Assembly (NCBI RefSeq): GCF_014898055.3
Contig: NW_023601433.1
Span: 48,479,876 to 48,543,875, forward strand
Reading direction: 5' to 3'
Origin: Talpa occidentalis
Lineage: Eukaryota > Chordata > Mammalia > Eulipotyphla > Talpidae
Length of the DNA: 64,000 nt
The translations under genes and the position numbers were made by a program. The notes under the pieces are model-generated. The model saw only the letters and a list, made by a program, of their open reading frames with translations, made no database searches and had not been told where the DNA came from. Positions 1 to 12,426 of this stretch are shown piece by piece. Within the stretch, counting starts at the first letter, position 1, and each line of letters starts with the position of its first letter.

Positions 1-3000
1 TTAGCAGCAACAGAGTTAGACCCTTAAACCTTCATCATACTGTGACTTCATTGAAGCCCTAATAGACTCCAGCAGAGTCTTAAGATTTCATTTTAAGGTT
101 TTTCTCAATATAATAAAATCAGTGGGCATATACTATTCTATAGTGTCTGGGTTGTAATCAGATGCATAAAAACCTATTAAATGTATAAAACCGATTAAAT
201 GCATAAAAACCTGTTCTGCCAGGAACTCATGAGAAATCTGCATTTTTAATCTAGCTCCCCCTGGTGAAGTCTCTTACCCTCTAAGGAGCTTCAAACATTC
301 CTGTGGCAGCTAGGTATACTTGTATCATGGTCTTAGCACCTCTCCTTGTCTGGACTAAAAGACCTGTCTGTGAATAAGAGTTAACACATTCAATAGAAGT
401 TTTGAATACCAGATTTTAAAATGAAATCCTTGTGAATATATGATACTAATGATACAACTGCAGGCAAGATCAGCTCAACAGGCGCAGCTGGTGCTTGCTC
501 ATAGCAGCTATAAATTTGTTTTAAGTTCAGAATATTGTTTCCTGCTATTTTTTAAGAGTCCAGAAAGGATTTATTCAGATTATTCCCAATGAATTTAATG
601 AGAATTGTGCAGGGCCTGAGTAATACTTTAAAGATTTAAAGGTCAAAGTCCCATACTCATATTTCTTTAGTCCATTTGCTTTTTTCTTTATCTTCCATTT
701 TCTCCTCTGCTTATGACCTTCCTGCTTCCTCTCTTTCTTTTTCTTTCCTAGGGATGTTTATGTGTGTTTTGTGTGTTTAATTGCCTTTCTAGCCAGGCTC
801 ACATTTTTAACATTTAGCTATTCTCACTGTATACCCCTTCCCTGCAATACAGGATTGCCCTAAGTTACATGATCAGGACAAGAAGAAAAAGGACTAGATA
901 GATACAAGAAGTTAAATTAATAAAATTGGAGAGGACTTTGGAAGATACAGGCATACTGCTGTTCTGTGCAGCAGGAGAAATGTCAAAAATCACCCTTTCA
1001 GGAAAAGCCTTCCCATGCCCTGGTCATTGGAAAAAAATAGCCAAGTTCATGTATTTTATGACATCATCAATATCAATAGCCAAAAATAGTGGACTATGTG
1101 ATTTTCTATACTATAGGATACCTTTAGCATATTAACAAAGCAAATATAACCAGAAGTGTATGTGCTGTGATGGCTGTGTTCCTGTGCATGTCTTATATAC
1201 TGTATGTAAGGAGGAAACCCAAAACCACACACAGCATAATATTTTCCAGTATTAACATTTTCTTACATGAGACTATGCAACAATACATTCCAGGGTTATG
1301 GGCATTAACATCCAAGGTTGCTCAACCATTCAATCACTGTTCGGTTGAAAGTACTTCATTTAAATAATTCAATAATGCAGCACAAAAGTATGGTAAATTT
1401 TGGAGAGAGGTTCTCATGCTTTTAACAGTCCTATTTCATGGTTATGATAGACTAGACATGAAATATATCTTTCCAATGACACTACAGTTGTGAAACATAG
1501 CCCTTTTGCACTAACGGAAAGTGTCACATTATACACATCACATAGCTTAGGAGTTTTTGCCCCAAGCTGGCCCAGGGCTCCCGTGTGCAGGTCACATAGT
1601 CATTGGGAAGGAGACTTTTTTTGACAATTTATATGGTACGGTCCTTCCAATATTTTCTGTTAGCCTTTGAAAACAGTTCTGTGGAAACTAAAATTGCAAA
1701 GTAAATTATCCTTATCTATTCAATAATCTTACCATTAAACTTCCTCCTACTATTGTTAAAACAGGGAGAGAGGCAATGGAACCCAACCTCAGAGAAGAAA
1801 GAAATTTTGTGTTAACCATTTGAGTCAAGTTCATGAAAAGATCAAAAGGAGACACAATCTCAGCCTGACCCTAATACAGCATATCATATCACACTTTCCT
1901 TATTGTATTGTTCATAGGGATTGTTTTGAAACTTATTTTTCGGTTCAATTGGCAAGATGCCTAAACACCTCTCCCTGTTTCAATGCTGCCACCTGGTGGA
2001 TGGCACAAAATCAATCAGATGCAGTGACCCTTCTTCATTAGAGAAAAGAGTCACGTTTTATATGTTCCGTCTTATGTAGGGAGGGGGAAGGAGTAAGACT
2101 GGCAGAAGCATCAGGATTTTATCTTCAGGATTATTTTTATTTTTGACTTGAGTTTACAAAAGAAATCCAAGCATTAATGATTTCATTTTTTCCATGTTTA
2201 ATGTTAAGCTTTTTACTTGAAACTGTTGAGTAAAAAAATACAGCCATAGAGGTTTAAAAAACACCATAGTCAAATGATGCATAACAGAATACACAAGACA
2301 AATCATTCCTGTGAATCCATATGCACTTTTCTTTCAGACTCCAATAGAAGCATTCTGAACATTTTTTAAAAGTGGTGGGGGGAGTACTATTTGAATGTGC
2401 CCTGGCTTTGCATGACCTTGCCTTGAAGTTTTTAGTGAGTAATTTATATGCAAATTTAAAGGTTTACTTAAAAAGCAGAAATTTACACTAAAATTAACTG
2501 ACCTGATGTAAAGCTCAGAAGAAAAAAAAAATCTTAAATGCTTCAGAGATTTGACACTAAAAAGACCTGAAGCAAAAGCATGTGGAAGGAGAATACAAAT
2601 AGCTCAGGATGAGGCTCTCAGCCAACTCACATTTTATAGACTTTTGAGGTTCACAGGTCAATATCTAACTAAGATGTGCGTTATTGGTGGATATCAATTT
2701 TTATGATTCATCCTCAAGAACAGAGTGTCTTTCATATTAAATGTAGTGGAAATAGGTAGAATGATGCAAATGTAATATACAGTCTTTGGAATGTAACCTT
2801 CCTGGAAATTTTTTTGTGAAAACAATTTGACAGTCATTTCACAATCTTTTTAAAACTGCATGAAGAAAATATTAAATATGATTTTGCAAACATTTTGACA
2901 TCTCCATGCATCTTTTGAATTTTCGGTAATCCTGAGTTTTGTGACTCCTAGAATTTTTCAACAGACATTAAGTTACATAAATTGTGCTTGCTATGAATGA

Positions 3001-3075
3001 AAGATCTTCGTAACCCTAATTGATTAAATCTGTTTTTCTCTGCTTGTCTCTGTTTTTTCCTTCCACCTACTGAAG
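1..3075 (+). other. NRP1: NRP1 intron (3' part), upstream of the first visible exon
   Basis: This stretch precedes the first recognisable NRP1 exon and ends in a pyrimidine-rich tract and AG. I see no exon in it: open frames are short, unconserved and AT-rich. No young SINE or LINE is obvious. It is assigned to NRP1 because the next exon starts inside a codon and inside the MAM domain region, so the transcript must continue upstream of the window. Confidence 0.75.
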
Positions 3076-3213
3076 AGTTTCCAACATATGATTTTAACTG
3101 TGAATTTGGCTGGGGTTCTCACAAGACCTTCTGTCACTGGGAACATGACAACCATGTGCAACTCAAGTGGAGTGTGTTGACCAGCAAAACAGGACCAATT
3201 CAGGATCACACAG
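3076..3213 (+). CDS. NRP1: Neuropilin-1, MAM-domain exon (first exon in window)
   Basis: NRP1 is a single-pass cell-surface co-receptor for class 3 semaphorins and VEGF-A, working with plexins and VEGF receptors. This exon encodes the start of the MAM domain, which supports receptor association. The translation contains FNCEFGWGSHKTFCHWEHD, which I recognise as NRP1, with two of the four MAM cysteines. The upstream acceptor is a pyrimidine tract ending in AAG; a start at 3078 (after the next AG) cannot be excluded, but 3076 leaves two bases to complete a Glu codon. The donor is CAG|GTAACG after 3213, leaving one base (phase 1) that joins to GA of the next exon to give Gly. CUB and F5/8-type domains lie upstream, outside the window. 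Confidence 0.95.
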
Positions 3214-3535
3214 GTAACGGAGAGTTCACTGAGGCCTCATTTCTTTAGATGAAGGTGTTACTGTGGAGCGTTCCTGGGATCTGTGAGTTTAAGGAAGTTA
3301 GAAATAACTACAGAGCTTTAACTCATACTTTTATTTCCTGGAATTACCAGTTGTTTTTCCCTACTAGAGATACACTTAGGACAAGTAATAAAGAATGTTG
3401 ATTAAGTGCGTCAACTGATTGACCGCCCGAAAAATAGCAAGCTGGGTAAATATATGAAAATTAGTGTTTTATAATTTGTAAACTTTTTATGGAAAATTTT
3501 AAACCTTCAAAAGTGGAAAAGAAATAGGAAAAAAG

Positions 3536-3819
3536 GGGCCTCCCCGGTGGCGCAGCAGGTTGAGTGCAGCACTATGAAGCTGTCCGCAGCCTCTGCAGTA
3601 CAGGTTCGATTCCCGGCCAGCCAGGGAGATTCCTACATGATGCAGCAGACCTCCCCTGACTCGCCTGCTGCTCCCCTCAGCAGTGTGCTCAGTAGATCTG
3701 CCTGTTCTGCTCCCCGCTCTGTCTCTGGTGAATCCTCTCACCCTCCTGTGCCTCTGGCCTGTACCCCAGCTCTTGTATAAATAAATAAAATCTTTTAAAA
3801 AAGAAAAACCTTTAAAAAA
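3536..3819 (+). mobile_element. tRNA-derived SINE, sense, full length, young
   Basis: It has the family head (GGGCCTCCCCGGTGGCGCAG), a pol III A-box-like start, a B-box-like GGTTCGATTCC, a body ending near a CTTGTATAAATAAATAAA motif, and an A-rich tail. It is flanked by a perfect 19-bp target-site duplication, AAAAGAAATAGGAAAAAAG, at 3517-3535 and 3820-3838. Perfect flanks mean a recent insertion. Reading frames across it in both directions are SINE translations, not genes. Confidence 0.95.
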
Positions 3820-3839
3820 AAAAGAAATAGGAAAAAAGA

Positions 3840-4005
3840 ACATATATGTATATATACATATACATATATATTCTTTATATGTGTGTATATATATTCCTTA
3901 TATGTGTGCATATATAAAATAAATATATATTCATATATTTATATATGAATAAATATTTATATATTTATAAATATATATTCATATATAAATATATCCCCCC
4001 AGCCT
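3840..4005. repeat. AT-rich (TA)n-type simple repeat
   Basis: Alternating TATA, CATA and TGTA runs directly after the SINE's 3' duplication. It is a low-complexity, length-variable tract. Confidence 0.9.
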
Positions 4006-4042
4006 CTACCATTATCAAATTAGGTATCTTATTTTATCTCTG

Positions 4043-4311
4043 GATTTTTTTTAAATATTTATTTATTTATGCAAACAAGAACTGGTGTACAGGCCAGAGG
4101 TGCGGGAGGGGTGAAAGGATTCACCAGAGACAGTGGGGAGCAGAACAGGCAGACTGACTGAAATACACTGCTGAGGGGAGCAGTGGGCGAGGCAGGAGAG
4201 GTCTGCTGTGCCATGTGGGTAGCTCCCAGGCCGGGGATCAAACTCATGCTGCAGTGGCTGCGAATAGCTTCACAATGCTGTGCCTAACCCCTTGCACCAC
4301 CAGGGAGGCCT
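4043..4311 (-). mobile_element. tRNA-derived SINE, antisense
   Basis: The reverse complement of the family: an A-rich tail (read as T-rich at 4048-4070), then the CTGAGGGGAGCAG core, then the head ending CCACCAGGGAGGCC. Candidate decayed flanking repeats are CTCTGGATT at the left and CTGTGGATT at the right. Confidence 0.93.
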
Positions 4312-4620
4312 CCATCTGTGGATTATTTTGAAGCAAATCCAGATGTATATTATGTCATCTCATTTATTTCACAGCTAAAGAAACAATAAGTAAACCTGAT
4401 GCTTGTTCTCTCTTGACCTTTCAAGCGGAAGTAGAACCAGATGGGATGGGAGGCTTAACTTGAGGGAAGATTTTAAATCTTCTGAGCACCTAGAAATCTC
4501 CCCCCACCCCACCTCACAACACACCCCATTCCCTTTCTATTTCTATTACTAATTAGTGAGGGAGGGACTGGGTAGAGAACAGAGGGAGGGGACAGCCACT
4601 CCAGTGCACTCTATTTTTTT

Positions 4621-4756
4621 TTTCATTTTGCATGAATAAATTCTTTGTATAATTGGGGTATAGACCAGAGGATTTACCAGAGACAGAGTGGGAAACAGAA
4701 CAGGCAGAAATACACAGGAGTATCATGCTCAACCCTCTGTGCCACCAGTGAGGCCC
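4621..4756 (-). mobile_element. SINE segment of an RPL31-SINE chimeric retrocopy, internally deleted
   Basis: On the minus strand this begins GGGCCTCACTGGTGGCAC directly after the RPL31 3' UTR and ends in an A-run. About 120 bases of the usual middle of the SINE, including the CTGAGGGGAGCAG core, are missing. There is no poly(A) between the RPL31 sequence and the SINE head, so the two look like one insertion. Confidence 0.8.
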
Positions 4757-5460
<704 letters not shown>

Positions 5461-6727
5461 TCCAGCACATTCTAATCCGCTATCACACTGTTTCCTCCTG
5501 GTCACTTCATCACTCCACTTGGGATATGGAATAAAGAACCAGCGGTGTCCTGCAAAAAGTACAAACACATACATACACCCAGCCCACAAACTTCCACCCT
5601 ACTCAGTGATGCTGGCCTGCTTACGCAAGTAGTGGCTTCCCAGAAGACACCCCAGAGGAACGTTTGCTGATTCTGAGAAATATCATTAAGCAAAGTTCCT
5701 CCCATGCTGGTGCTTTATGAGGATGGCTTGGTAGGCCAATGGATGGGCAGAGGGTACTTTGCCCATTTTGTTGTTCACTTTTTGTCCCCAGTGAACATAA
5801 CTATTAAGTAAGTTGAATAGACCTCCTTCCACCATAGCTACCTCCTTGCCTAATGAGAATGACAAGGAAATTGGATAAAATTGGACTCCTTCAATTCTGA
5901 GACACTTTCAATTGAGTCTTAAGACAAGCAGTTTTAGAAAACTTAAAATACTTTGACTGTAAATGGCACTGTACATATAAATGGCATCAAATTAACCAAA
6001 TGCAATTAGCTGAAATGAAGGCAGTAATGGTGGAAAAATTGATGCAAAGTGAAGCAAAATGGCTCAGTAGGATCTGACATTCAAAGGAGGTTAAAAGCTA
6101 TGTTAGCCGGAGACAAAAGCTAAAAGGCTTGCAGAAGTAAAGTGCTAATTGAGAAAATGAAGACAGAGTTCCTGACCCAGAATTGTGATTAAAAAAAAAA
6201 AGACCCTGAAAGGAAAAATATCAGCTCTTTATATGTTGAAGTATCAGAAAAGGAGGGCTTGTCTTGATTAACATCTGAGAAGTGTGATTCTTTCAAAAGG
6301 ATTTGTCTCTTTTGTTCTCCCAGACAAACTCTGAGATTCGCTTGGCTATAATGCCAGGTCTGCCTGACTCGTGAGAGAGTCCCCCATGGCACTAGAAGCA
6401 CAATCATTTACTGAGCCTGACATTTGAAAGGCAGGAACTTGTTAACATGAAAAAAAAATCTAGATGAAAAGGGCATGCACACAAACTGACAGCAGAGAGC
6501 AGGCAGCACTCTGCAAATCGGTCATTGAGATTTTTTAAATTAACGCTAAGTAAACTATCCTGCTCCCCAGTTTTCAATTTATTTAAAGAAACCCCACTTG
6601 ATTTTCAGCATTTGACCTCTAACAGTGAAACTATGTACCCCCTTACAGAAGATTCCCGAAACCCAGCATCTATCCCTGGCTCATCAAACAAATATTGTTT
6701 GAGTAGGAGTAGCCCTATTACATGGTA

Positions 6728-7127
6728 GGTGCCACATTGGGCACGGGATACGTGGGTATAAAGGGGGGGGCCTATTTTTGAGGTGTAGGGGCAGGAGTGG
6801 GCACAGTGCAGGATCTCTATTATCCCATGCAGACAGGGTAAAGGAGGAGTCAGAGTCCTCAGTGACTTTTCAGGCTTTTATTGAGATTTACCAGGCATAC
6901 GGCAGACAGGGATGCTGGGGGGCCAGGAGGCTGGCAGTCCTCCCAGCCCCCAGCAAATCCTCACTCTATCTGGGCTCTCTGGTGATCTCTGCTTCTGCTT
7001 CTGCTTCTCTGCTTCTGTCTCAGCTTCCCCTGGCGTCCCCGTGACGCCACCCTTAGAAGCCCAGTCTCAGCCCAGGTGAATCCCATCTACCTATGCCGAC
7101 ACCCTACTCCAGGTGCCCGCCATCAGG
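6728..7127 (-). mobile_element. Possible antisense LTR
   Basis: A GC-richer block than its surroundings. Read on the minus strand it begins near TGATGGCGGGCACCT, carries CAATAAAAGCC (a retroviral-type polyadenylation signal) in the middle, and ends near GGCACCTACCA, giving partly matching TG...CA inverted ends. I find no convincing flanking duplication and cannot name the family. Confidence 0.35.
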
Positions 7128-7173
7128 CATACATTCAGGACCGCAAGGATCCATCATCTATCCTGATGGCGGG
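7116..7173. repeat. Perfect 12-bp inverted repeat with 34-bp loop
   Basis: CCCGCCATCAGG at 7116-7127 and its exact reverse complement CCTGATGGCGGG at 7162-7173. The left arm overlaps the edge of the possible LTR. Confidence 0.9.
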
Positions 7174-9072
7174 AGGGCAGCAAAGCCTGATTTTTTTCCT
7201 TACCCTACATGAGGTTCTTACAGTCTGACTCTGAGTGGAAAACGATGACAGTATAGTTGGGTTTAGAGTGTCCAATGGCAGCAGAGAGCAACAGTGGTTA
7301 AAGATAATATAGAAGTATTCGGACAAAGCAGTCCTGCCTTAGAGATGGTCTTAATCAGGCTTGCATAAGAAATGGCATTGCACAGTTGTGCAGTTCGGGG
7401 TGCTGTGTTTTAGTGAATTTCAACTGGTGTGGTTTGTGAGTCAATTGGGTGTGTGGCATGGGCATGTGGCCTCAGTTGCTATGTGAAGAAGTGGGGTAGC
7501 CTAAAGGCAGTGAGGAGCCATTCAAGAGTTTTAAGCAGAGGAGAGACATAGGCATATTTTTGGAAGACCACAATGGCAGCAGGGTGGAGGCAAGAGAGAT
7601 TTTTCGGGCAGAATTCCCCCTCTACCAGACCAGTTTTCTCCTTTCTACCATCAAATCCCTGAATGACCAGAATAAACCTCATGAATGCAATTAATGTGTT
7701 TCCTCTCTGCAGCATTTCCAGTTTTCTTCCCTGAGACTTGGGGAGGGAAAAGAGGCAAGACCAGATATGTGTTTAACTGCCCACCTTGGTGGACGGATAT
7801 ATTGCTCATGTCAGTGAAATACACTGCCACACAGATGGAGCAAATTGCTCATTTACCAAGTGGTAAATTCGTGAGTTGAAACAAAACCCTGGGAACGACT
7901 GAGTCCGCCTGGTCATGGGGGACACCACACAAAGGCCGAGAGAATCAGACACATTGCCAGACCTGTGACTTATTTCCACCTTCCTTTTATTATTCCACAT
8001 ATGGGTTTTATTAAGAGTGTTTTGGGCAACCTCATATAAGCAGTCAGATGAAAGAAGCTGCCCACTGATACCTCCCCTTCCACCTGAATGCTGTTTTCAC
8101 AGACAAACAGGTACAAGGACGTGCCCACATATGCACAGTGAAAAAGTATCTCACAACCACACAAGCCTCTTGGGCAGCAAACAAAACAAGTCCCTGCCCA
8201 CTGAGGGCCAAACATCAGATTGACACTTACATCAGGTGAGGCTTTAGGGTAGGTGATTTCTATTTGCAGAACAAACAGTGAAACATGAGTTGTGTGTTTA
8301 GACCAGGTGGTGGCAGGAGAAAATGTTCCCACTGGGAGTAATTAAATGCAAAGCTAAGAGTAAGTCCTCCCAGCTTGGCAACTGTCTACATTGCCAAAAT
8401 GGCTTGTTCTAATAAGCCTTAAAAATGCAACCTTGCTTCTCCTTGAACCAGAAGCCCACATCAAACAGAATTCAGACTCACAGTTGATCCTCAAGCTCTC
8501 AAATATATGTAAGGAATTTGAAAGTCATTAAAATTAACTAAGGAGGAATAATTGATTGGGGGGAAAGAGGATTGCCAGATTATTTGGAAAAACTGCAACT
8601 TTATTATTGTCAGGTAGTTATAGGGGCCAGAGTGTCATCAACCGGAACTCCTGCTGCTCCAATGACAAATAAAAATACATCTAAATCATTCCATTTAACA
8701 TCTGTGTTCACACAGGTACTTCTGGAGCAATCTTAAAGATTCATAAAAATAATTGTACAGGTCTTCCCTGCGCTGCTATTTGCTTGCAAGGCTGCAAAGT
8801 TGACTTCAGTCAAAGCACACGTCCATGTGACAATGCCTTCCAAATAAGTCACATTTAAACTAGCACTGCTTTACAGCCCTCCCCCATCAAATGCCCAAAG
8901 AGGAGCCTGAGGTGCAAAGACGTTCCCCAACAACTTCACACCATTCTCTTTCTACTGCATATTGGGAATCTTGGTGCTCTGCCAAGGAGGGACGGTTTAC
9001 GCCATGGAACTTAAGAGACAAAGGAGCAGTAAATTTGGCCATTCTCCCTAACACAGTTTTTTGTCACAGCAG

Positions 9073-9344
9073 GAGATGGCAACTTCATCTATTCCCAAGC
9101 AGATGAAAACCAGAAAGGCAAAGTGGCACGTCTGGTGAGCCCTGTGGTGTATTCCCAGAATTCTGCCCACTGTATGACCTTCTGGTATCACATGTCTGGT
9201 TCTCATGTGGGCACGCTGAGGGTTAAACTGCGTTACCAGAAGCCAGAGGAGTACGACCAGTTGGTGTGGATGGCCATTGGACACCAGGGAGACCACTGGA
9301 AAGAAGGGCGTGTCCTGCTCCACAAATCCTTGAAACTTTATCAG
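9073..9344 (+). CDS. NRP1: Neuropilin-1, central MAM-domain exon
   Basis: This 272-bp exon starts with two bases completing a Gly codon and then encodes 90 residues, DGNFIYSQADENQKGKVARL through LLHKSLKLYQ. I recognise it as the core of the NRP1 MAM domain, with the third MAM cysteine in SAHCMTFWYH. The acceptor is GCAG|GA and the donor CAG|GTATGA; it ends in phase 0. There are no stops or frameshifts and the match to known NRP1 is essentially complete, in contrast to the diverged introns on either side. Confidence 0.97.
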
Positions 9345-9436
9345 GTATGACCCACTTCCCTAGGTTAGGGAAGGCAGCTGCTTCAGGGCCACTGGGTTAA
9401 TACTTTGAAGGTTATGAAAATTGGAGGTGGGAATAT

Positions 9437-9467
<31 letters not shown>

Positions 9468-9850
9468 TAAGGTGTTTCTCAAGCCTAAAATATTGCTGCA
9501 GTGATGATAATCTTGGTAGTATATTTTGCAGTCTCCTAGATTATAGGAATAACACCAGTTTGTTGAGAAAAAAAGGGGAAAAATTACTTCATAATCTATT
9601 TTGGGCTCTCACTATGTAGCATTTCTTTTAATTGCTACTGTTTCCAGTTTTAAATTTTGTATTATAAAAAGAGGGCGTGAAGAGGTTTCATGCTATCACC
9701 AGCCATTTAATATGAAATGATGAGCAAAGTGCTAATGTGAGGTCTCATGGATTTAATTTATGTGCGATAGCTTCAGCTGAACAAGCATTTGTAAACATTG
9801 CTATTTGGGACTGAACATTTAAATATTGTGAAATGATCTCATTTTGTTAG
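9345..9850 (+). other. NRP1: NRP1 intron, short
   Basis: A 506-bp GT-AG intron with an A-run and (AT)n tract at about 9440-9470. It ends TTTTGTTAG before GTG ATT. Nothing else is recognisable. Confidence 0.9.
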
Positions 9851-9947
9851 GTGATTTTTGAGGGTGAAATCGGAAAAGGAAACCTTGGTGGTATTGCAGT
9901 GGATGACATTAGTATTAATAACCACATTTCACAAGAGGACTGTGAAA
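9851..9947 (+). CDS. NRP1: Neuropilin-1, end of MAM-domain region
   Basis: A 97-bp exon encoding VIFEGEIGKGNLGGIAVDDI, then SINNHISQEDCE. It starts in phase 0 after TTAG and ends after one base of a Lys codon, with donor GTAAGT. It carries the last MAM cysteine (EDC). The GxGNxGGIAVDDI stretch is characteristic of MAM domains. Confidence 0.96.
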
Positions 9948-11449
9948 GTAAGTATGAGTTGCTGAAGAAATCAATGAAGCACTTGCCCAGAACTCATTTC
10001 TTTCTATGTGATGGTCATTGTCTTGTTCATTTAGACCTAACATTTCAATGTGTCCTTAAGTACATCATATTAAATACATAGTCTGATGTACAAGACATAA
10101 AATCAAGACAGTTTACTTTTAACTACCCCATTACCCAACCTACAATAGTTCCGTTAGAATGTCTAATTAATTTCTACAAAAAAGACATAAGTAATGTGGA
10201 AGCCAGATCTCATAGCAAAGAAACTCACAGTTCACAGTCTGTATACACATGTCAAAACATTTTGATGAAAGGTAGAAAACTCAGACATCTGGATAATTCC
10301 AAATATCTAGGTATATAAACAAAGCAGCAAGCCTATGAGAATTCTGATCACCTTGAATTAAAATTACATCCCTAATGACTCTTAAAAGCCATAATTCTTT
10401 GCTTTATTACAAATAAGCAGTATCACTAACTCTAAAAATAGTTGAGATTACTAAAAAATAAATGAGATTTAGAGACTTTGTCTAATATTTCAGAGTGTGT
10501 CTTTTATTAGGCTGATATATATGGGAAAAGTCTGACAGAGAAAACCAATTCATATTCCCTAGTTCTTGATATATAATTTTAAATAGCATCACTAATGGCA
10601 ATGTAATAGCACTGTAATTAGTCTTAAGTTCCATTTGCTACACTTAAACTTTTGTTATATCTCATTATATAGTAGGATGTTAATTATAACAAAATGGAAT
10701 AAGTCTGTTGGGCCAACTTAAGACAAAGGAGGCCTGTTGGCTACAGTGGGTTTTAGTCATTTCAGCAATTTACAATGCTCTTATTATACAATATATTGAA
10801 TATACGTAATTCCTAAAGAGGCAATAATTTGGTAGGGTCAATTGAAGAAATTTGGATAAAAAAGAATAATGAATAAAGGTCTGTTTCTTCATACTATGTA
10901 AAGAAATCTACTTAATGCACAATAGCAAATCTTCACAGAAAATGGCAAGACTATTCAGGTGCAACTACTTTACAAATTACCCACTGCCAAGGCTGCTTAG
11001 ATGTTAAAATAATATCTTTCAAGTAGTTACTCTGTGCATGTAATACTGATGCTTTCTTATTCCAAAATGAGAGTGATGATGGTAATGCTTTAGGAATGTG
11101 AGAGCAAACTCCACCAACCAAAACAAAGAAATAAATTCAGTTCAGCTCAACAAGTTTTAAGTGACATATACAATATGCTAAGCAACATCGAATATACTAT
11201 AGTGACATATACTATATGCTAAGCTCCAGTTAATATATAGGTGGCTAGATGATTCCATGATCTTCTCCTGTGGCTAGATTACTTATCGGTAGTTGTTGCT
11301 ATGCACTGTACTCCAAAAGTTACAAGCAAAGCTCCATAAGAACACTTTCTCTAAAAAGATGTCTAGTTATTCATTAAATATGTGTTCTCACATATTTAGC
11401 CATGGGTGCTATGAGATTATTATCTATTGTTCATGAATTAATACAATAA

Positions 11450-11560
11450 GCATTTATTAAGGCACCTATTTAGTCTGTACACTAAATGTGAGGGGTGCAG
11501 CAGTGAACAAAGTACTCAAAACCCCTGCCCTCTACTCAGAACTATAACGGATACCAGGAC
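11450..11560 (+). repeat. L2-like 3' end remnant
   Basis: Resembles the ancient L2 end: a GCATTTATTAAGGCACCTATT-like opening, then GCAGTGAACAAAG and CCCTGCCCTCTA. It is too decayed for a precise family call. Confidence 0.5.
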
Positions 11561-11574
11561 TCCATTTCTTTTAG

Positions 11575-11827
11575 AGACTTTTATTTTTCTTACATCACTG
11601 TTCATTTTTGTACAATATTTAATTTCTCCCCTCAGGTGTAGTCCCCATAAATCTCCCACCACCACATCACCCATGAGCCATCACCATAGTCCCTTGTGCT
11701 CTTCCCTCCCTTGTTTTGATCTCTCTCTCTTCCCCTCCCCTGCTATATGTCTCAGATCTGTGGTTTGCCTGCAAGTTTTACCTTTTTCCTGACCTTTTGT
11801 TCAATTTCCCATACCCCCCCATGAGTG
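11575..11827 (-). mobile_element. LINE-1 3' end, antisense, part of a U6-L1 chimera
   Basis: On the minus strand this begins with a G-run, passes through a purine-rich L1 3' UTR-like tract, and ends with AATATTGTACAAAAATGAACAG and an A-rich tail. The U6 sequence abuts its 5' end. It is truncated to the last 250 bases or so. Confidence 0.7.
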
Positions 11828-11924
11828 AAAAATTATGGAATGCTTCATGAATTTGTGTGTCATCCTTGCGCTAACCTTCTCTGTATCATTCCAATTTTAG
11901 TATATTGTGCTGCCAAAGCAAACT
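11828..11924 (-). pseudogene. U6 snRNA pseudogene
   Basis: The minus strand reads as U6: GGCAGCACA, ATACTAAAATTGGAA, GATACAGAGAAG, GCAAGGATGACAC, AAATTC and CATTCCATA then T5. About 11 bases (the ATGGCCCCTGC part) are deleted and there are several substitutions. No promoter elements (PSE, TATA) are evident upstream, so it is not a functional snRNA gene. It is joined to L1 3' sequence at its own 3' end. Confidence 0.88.
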
Positions 11925-12378
11925 TCAGAACATCAAAGACTTTTTTTTTATGAGACTCAAGATATGGTCTCTTGCCTCAAAGACCTGACATACTACTTGA
12001 GAAACCAAACTAACACTTACCAAATTAGGAAGCAATTACCTACAAAAGCAGAGGATAGTTGCACATGTATACCCACTTCTGTTTACTGTTTTCACCAGAT
12101 TTTCCCGACTCTCCAGACACCAAAATCATTTCTATCCTGCCTTCTCTTCTAAAACAACACCCTCTGCTTACAGCAGTGCTACCTGAATTTAGATGTGAAA
12201 CCAATTTCACAGCCATTTAGCATTGCCTCTCTGTTGCTCTGCAGTTAGGTGAGGTTTTTGCTAAAACCTGTAAAGGAAACTCTGTGTGTGTGCATGTGTG
12301 TAGGGGCTTAGGTTATTTATGTATATTGTATTTTCTAGGCAGTTTAAATATCTCTTTCAATTTTGTTTGACTTTTCAG

Positions 12379-12426
12379 AGCCAGCAGACTTGGATAAAAT
12401 GAAGCAGGAAAATAAAATTGAAACAG
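12379..12426 (+). CDS. NRP1: Neuropilin-1, juxtamembrane linker exon
   Basis: A 48-bp exon between CTTTTCAG and GTGAAT. Two bases complete the Lys codon, then PADLDKMKQENKIET, then one base of Gly. This acidic linker between MAM domain and membrane varies between species and between splice forms; the KMKQENK part differs from the human form as I remember it. Phase is consistent with both neighbours. Confidence 0.9.

Larger units (their letters stand above)
9948..12378 (+). other. NRP1: NRP1 intron
   Basis: A 2.4-kb intron, AT-rich. 9948-11440 shows no coding signal or nameable repeat. An L2-like remnant and a U6-L1 chimera follow. The acceptor is CTTTTCAG before 12379. Confidence 0.88.

Noticed and set aside
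3499..3843. Overlapping frames of 77-114 codons on both strands
   Set aside because: They are translations of the SINE at 3536-3819. The same peptide patterns recur at the other SINE copies.
7970..8332. A 120-codon minus-strand frame
   Set aside because: No homology recognised, no retrocopy features, and it overlaps a frame on the other strand.
11828..11924. Functional U6 gene
   Set aside because: Internal deletion, substitutions and no upstream pol III snRNA promoter elements.
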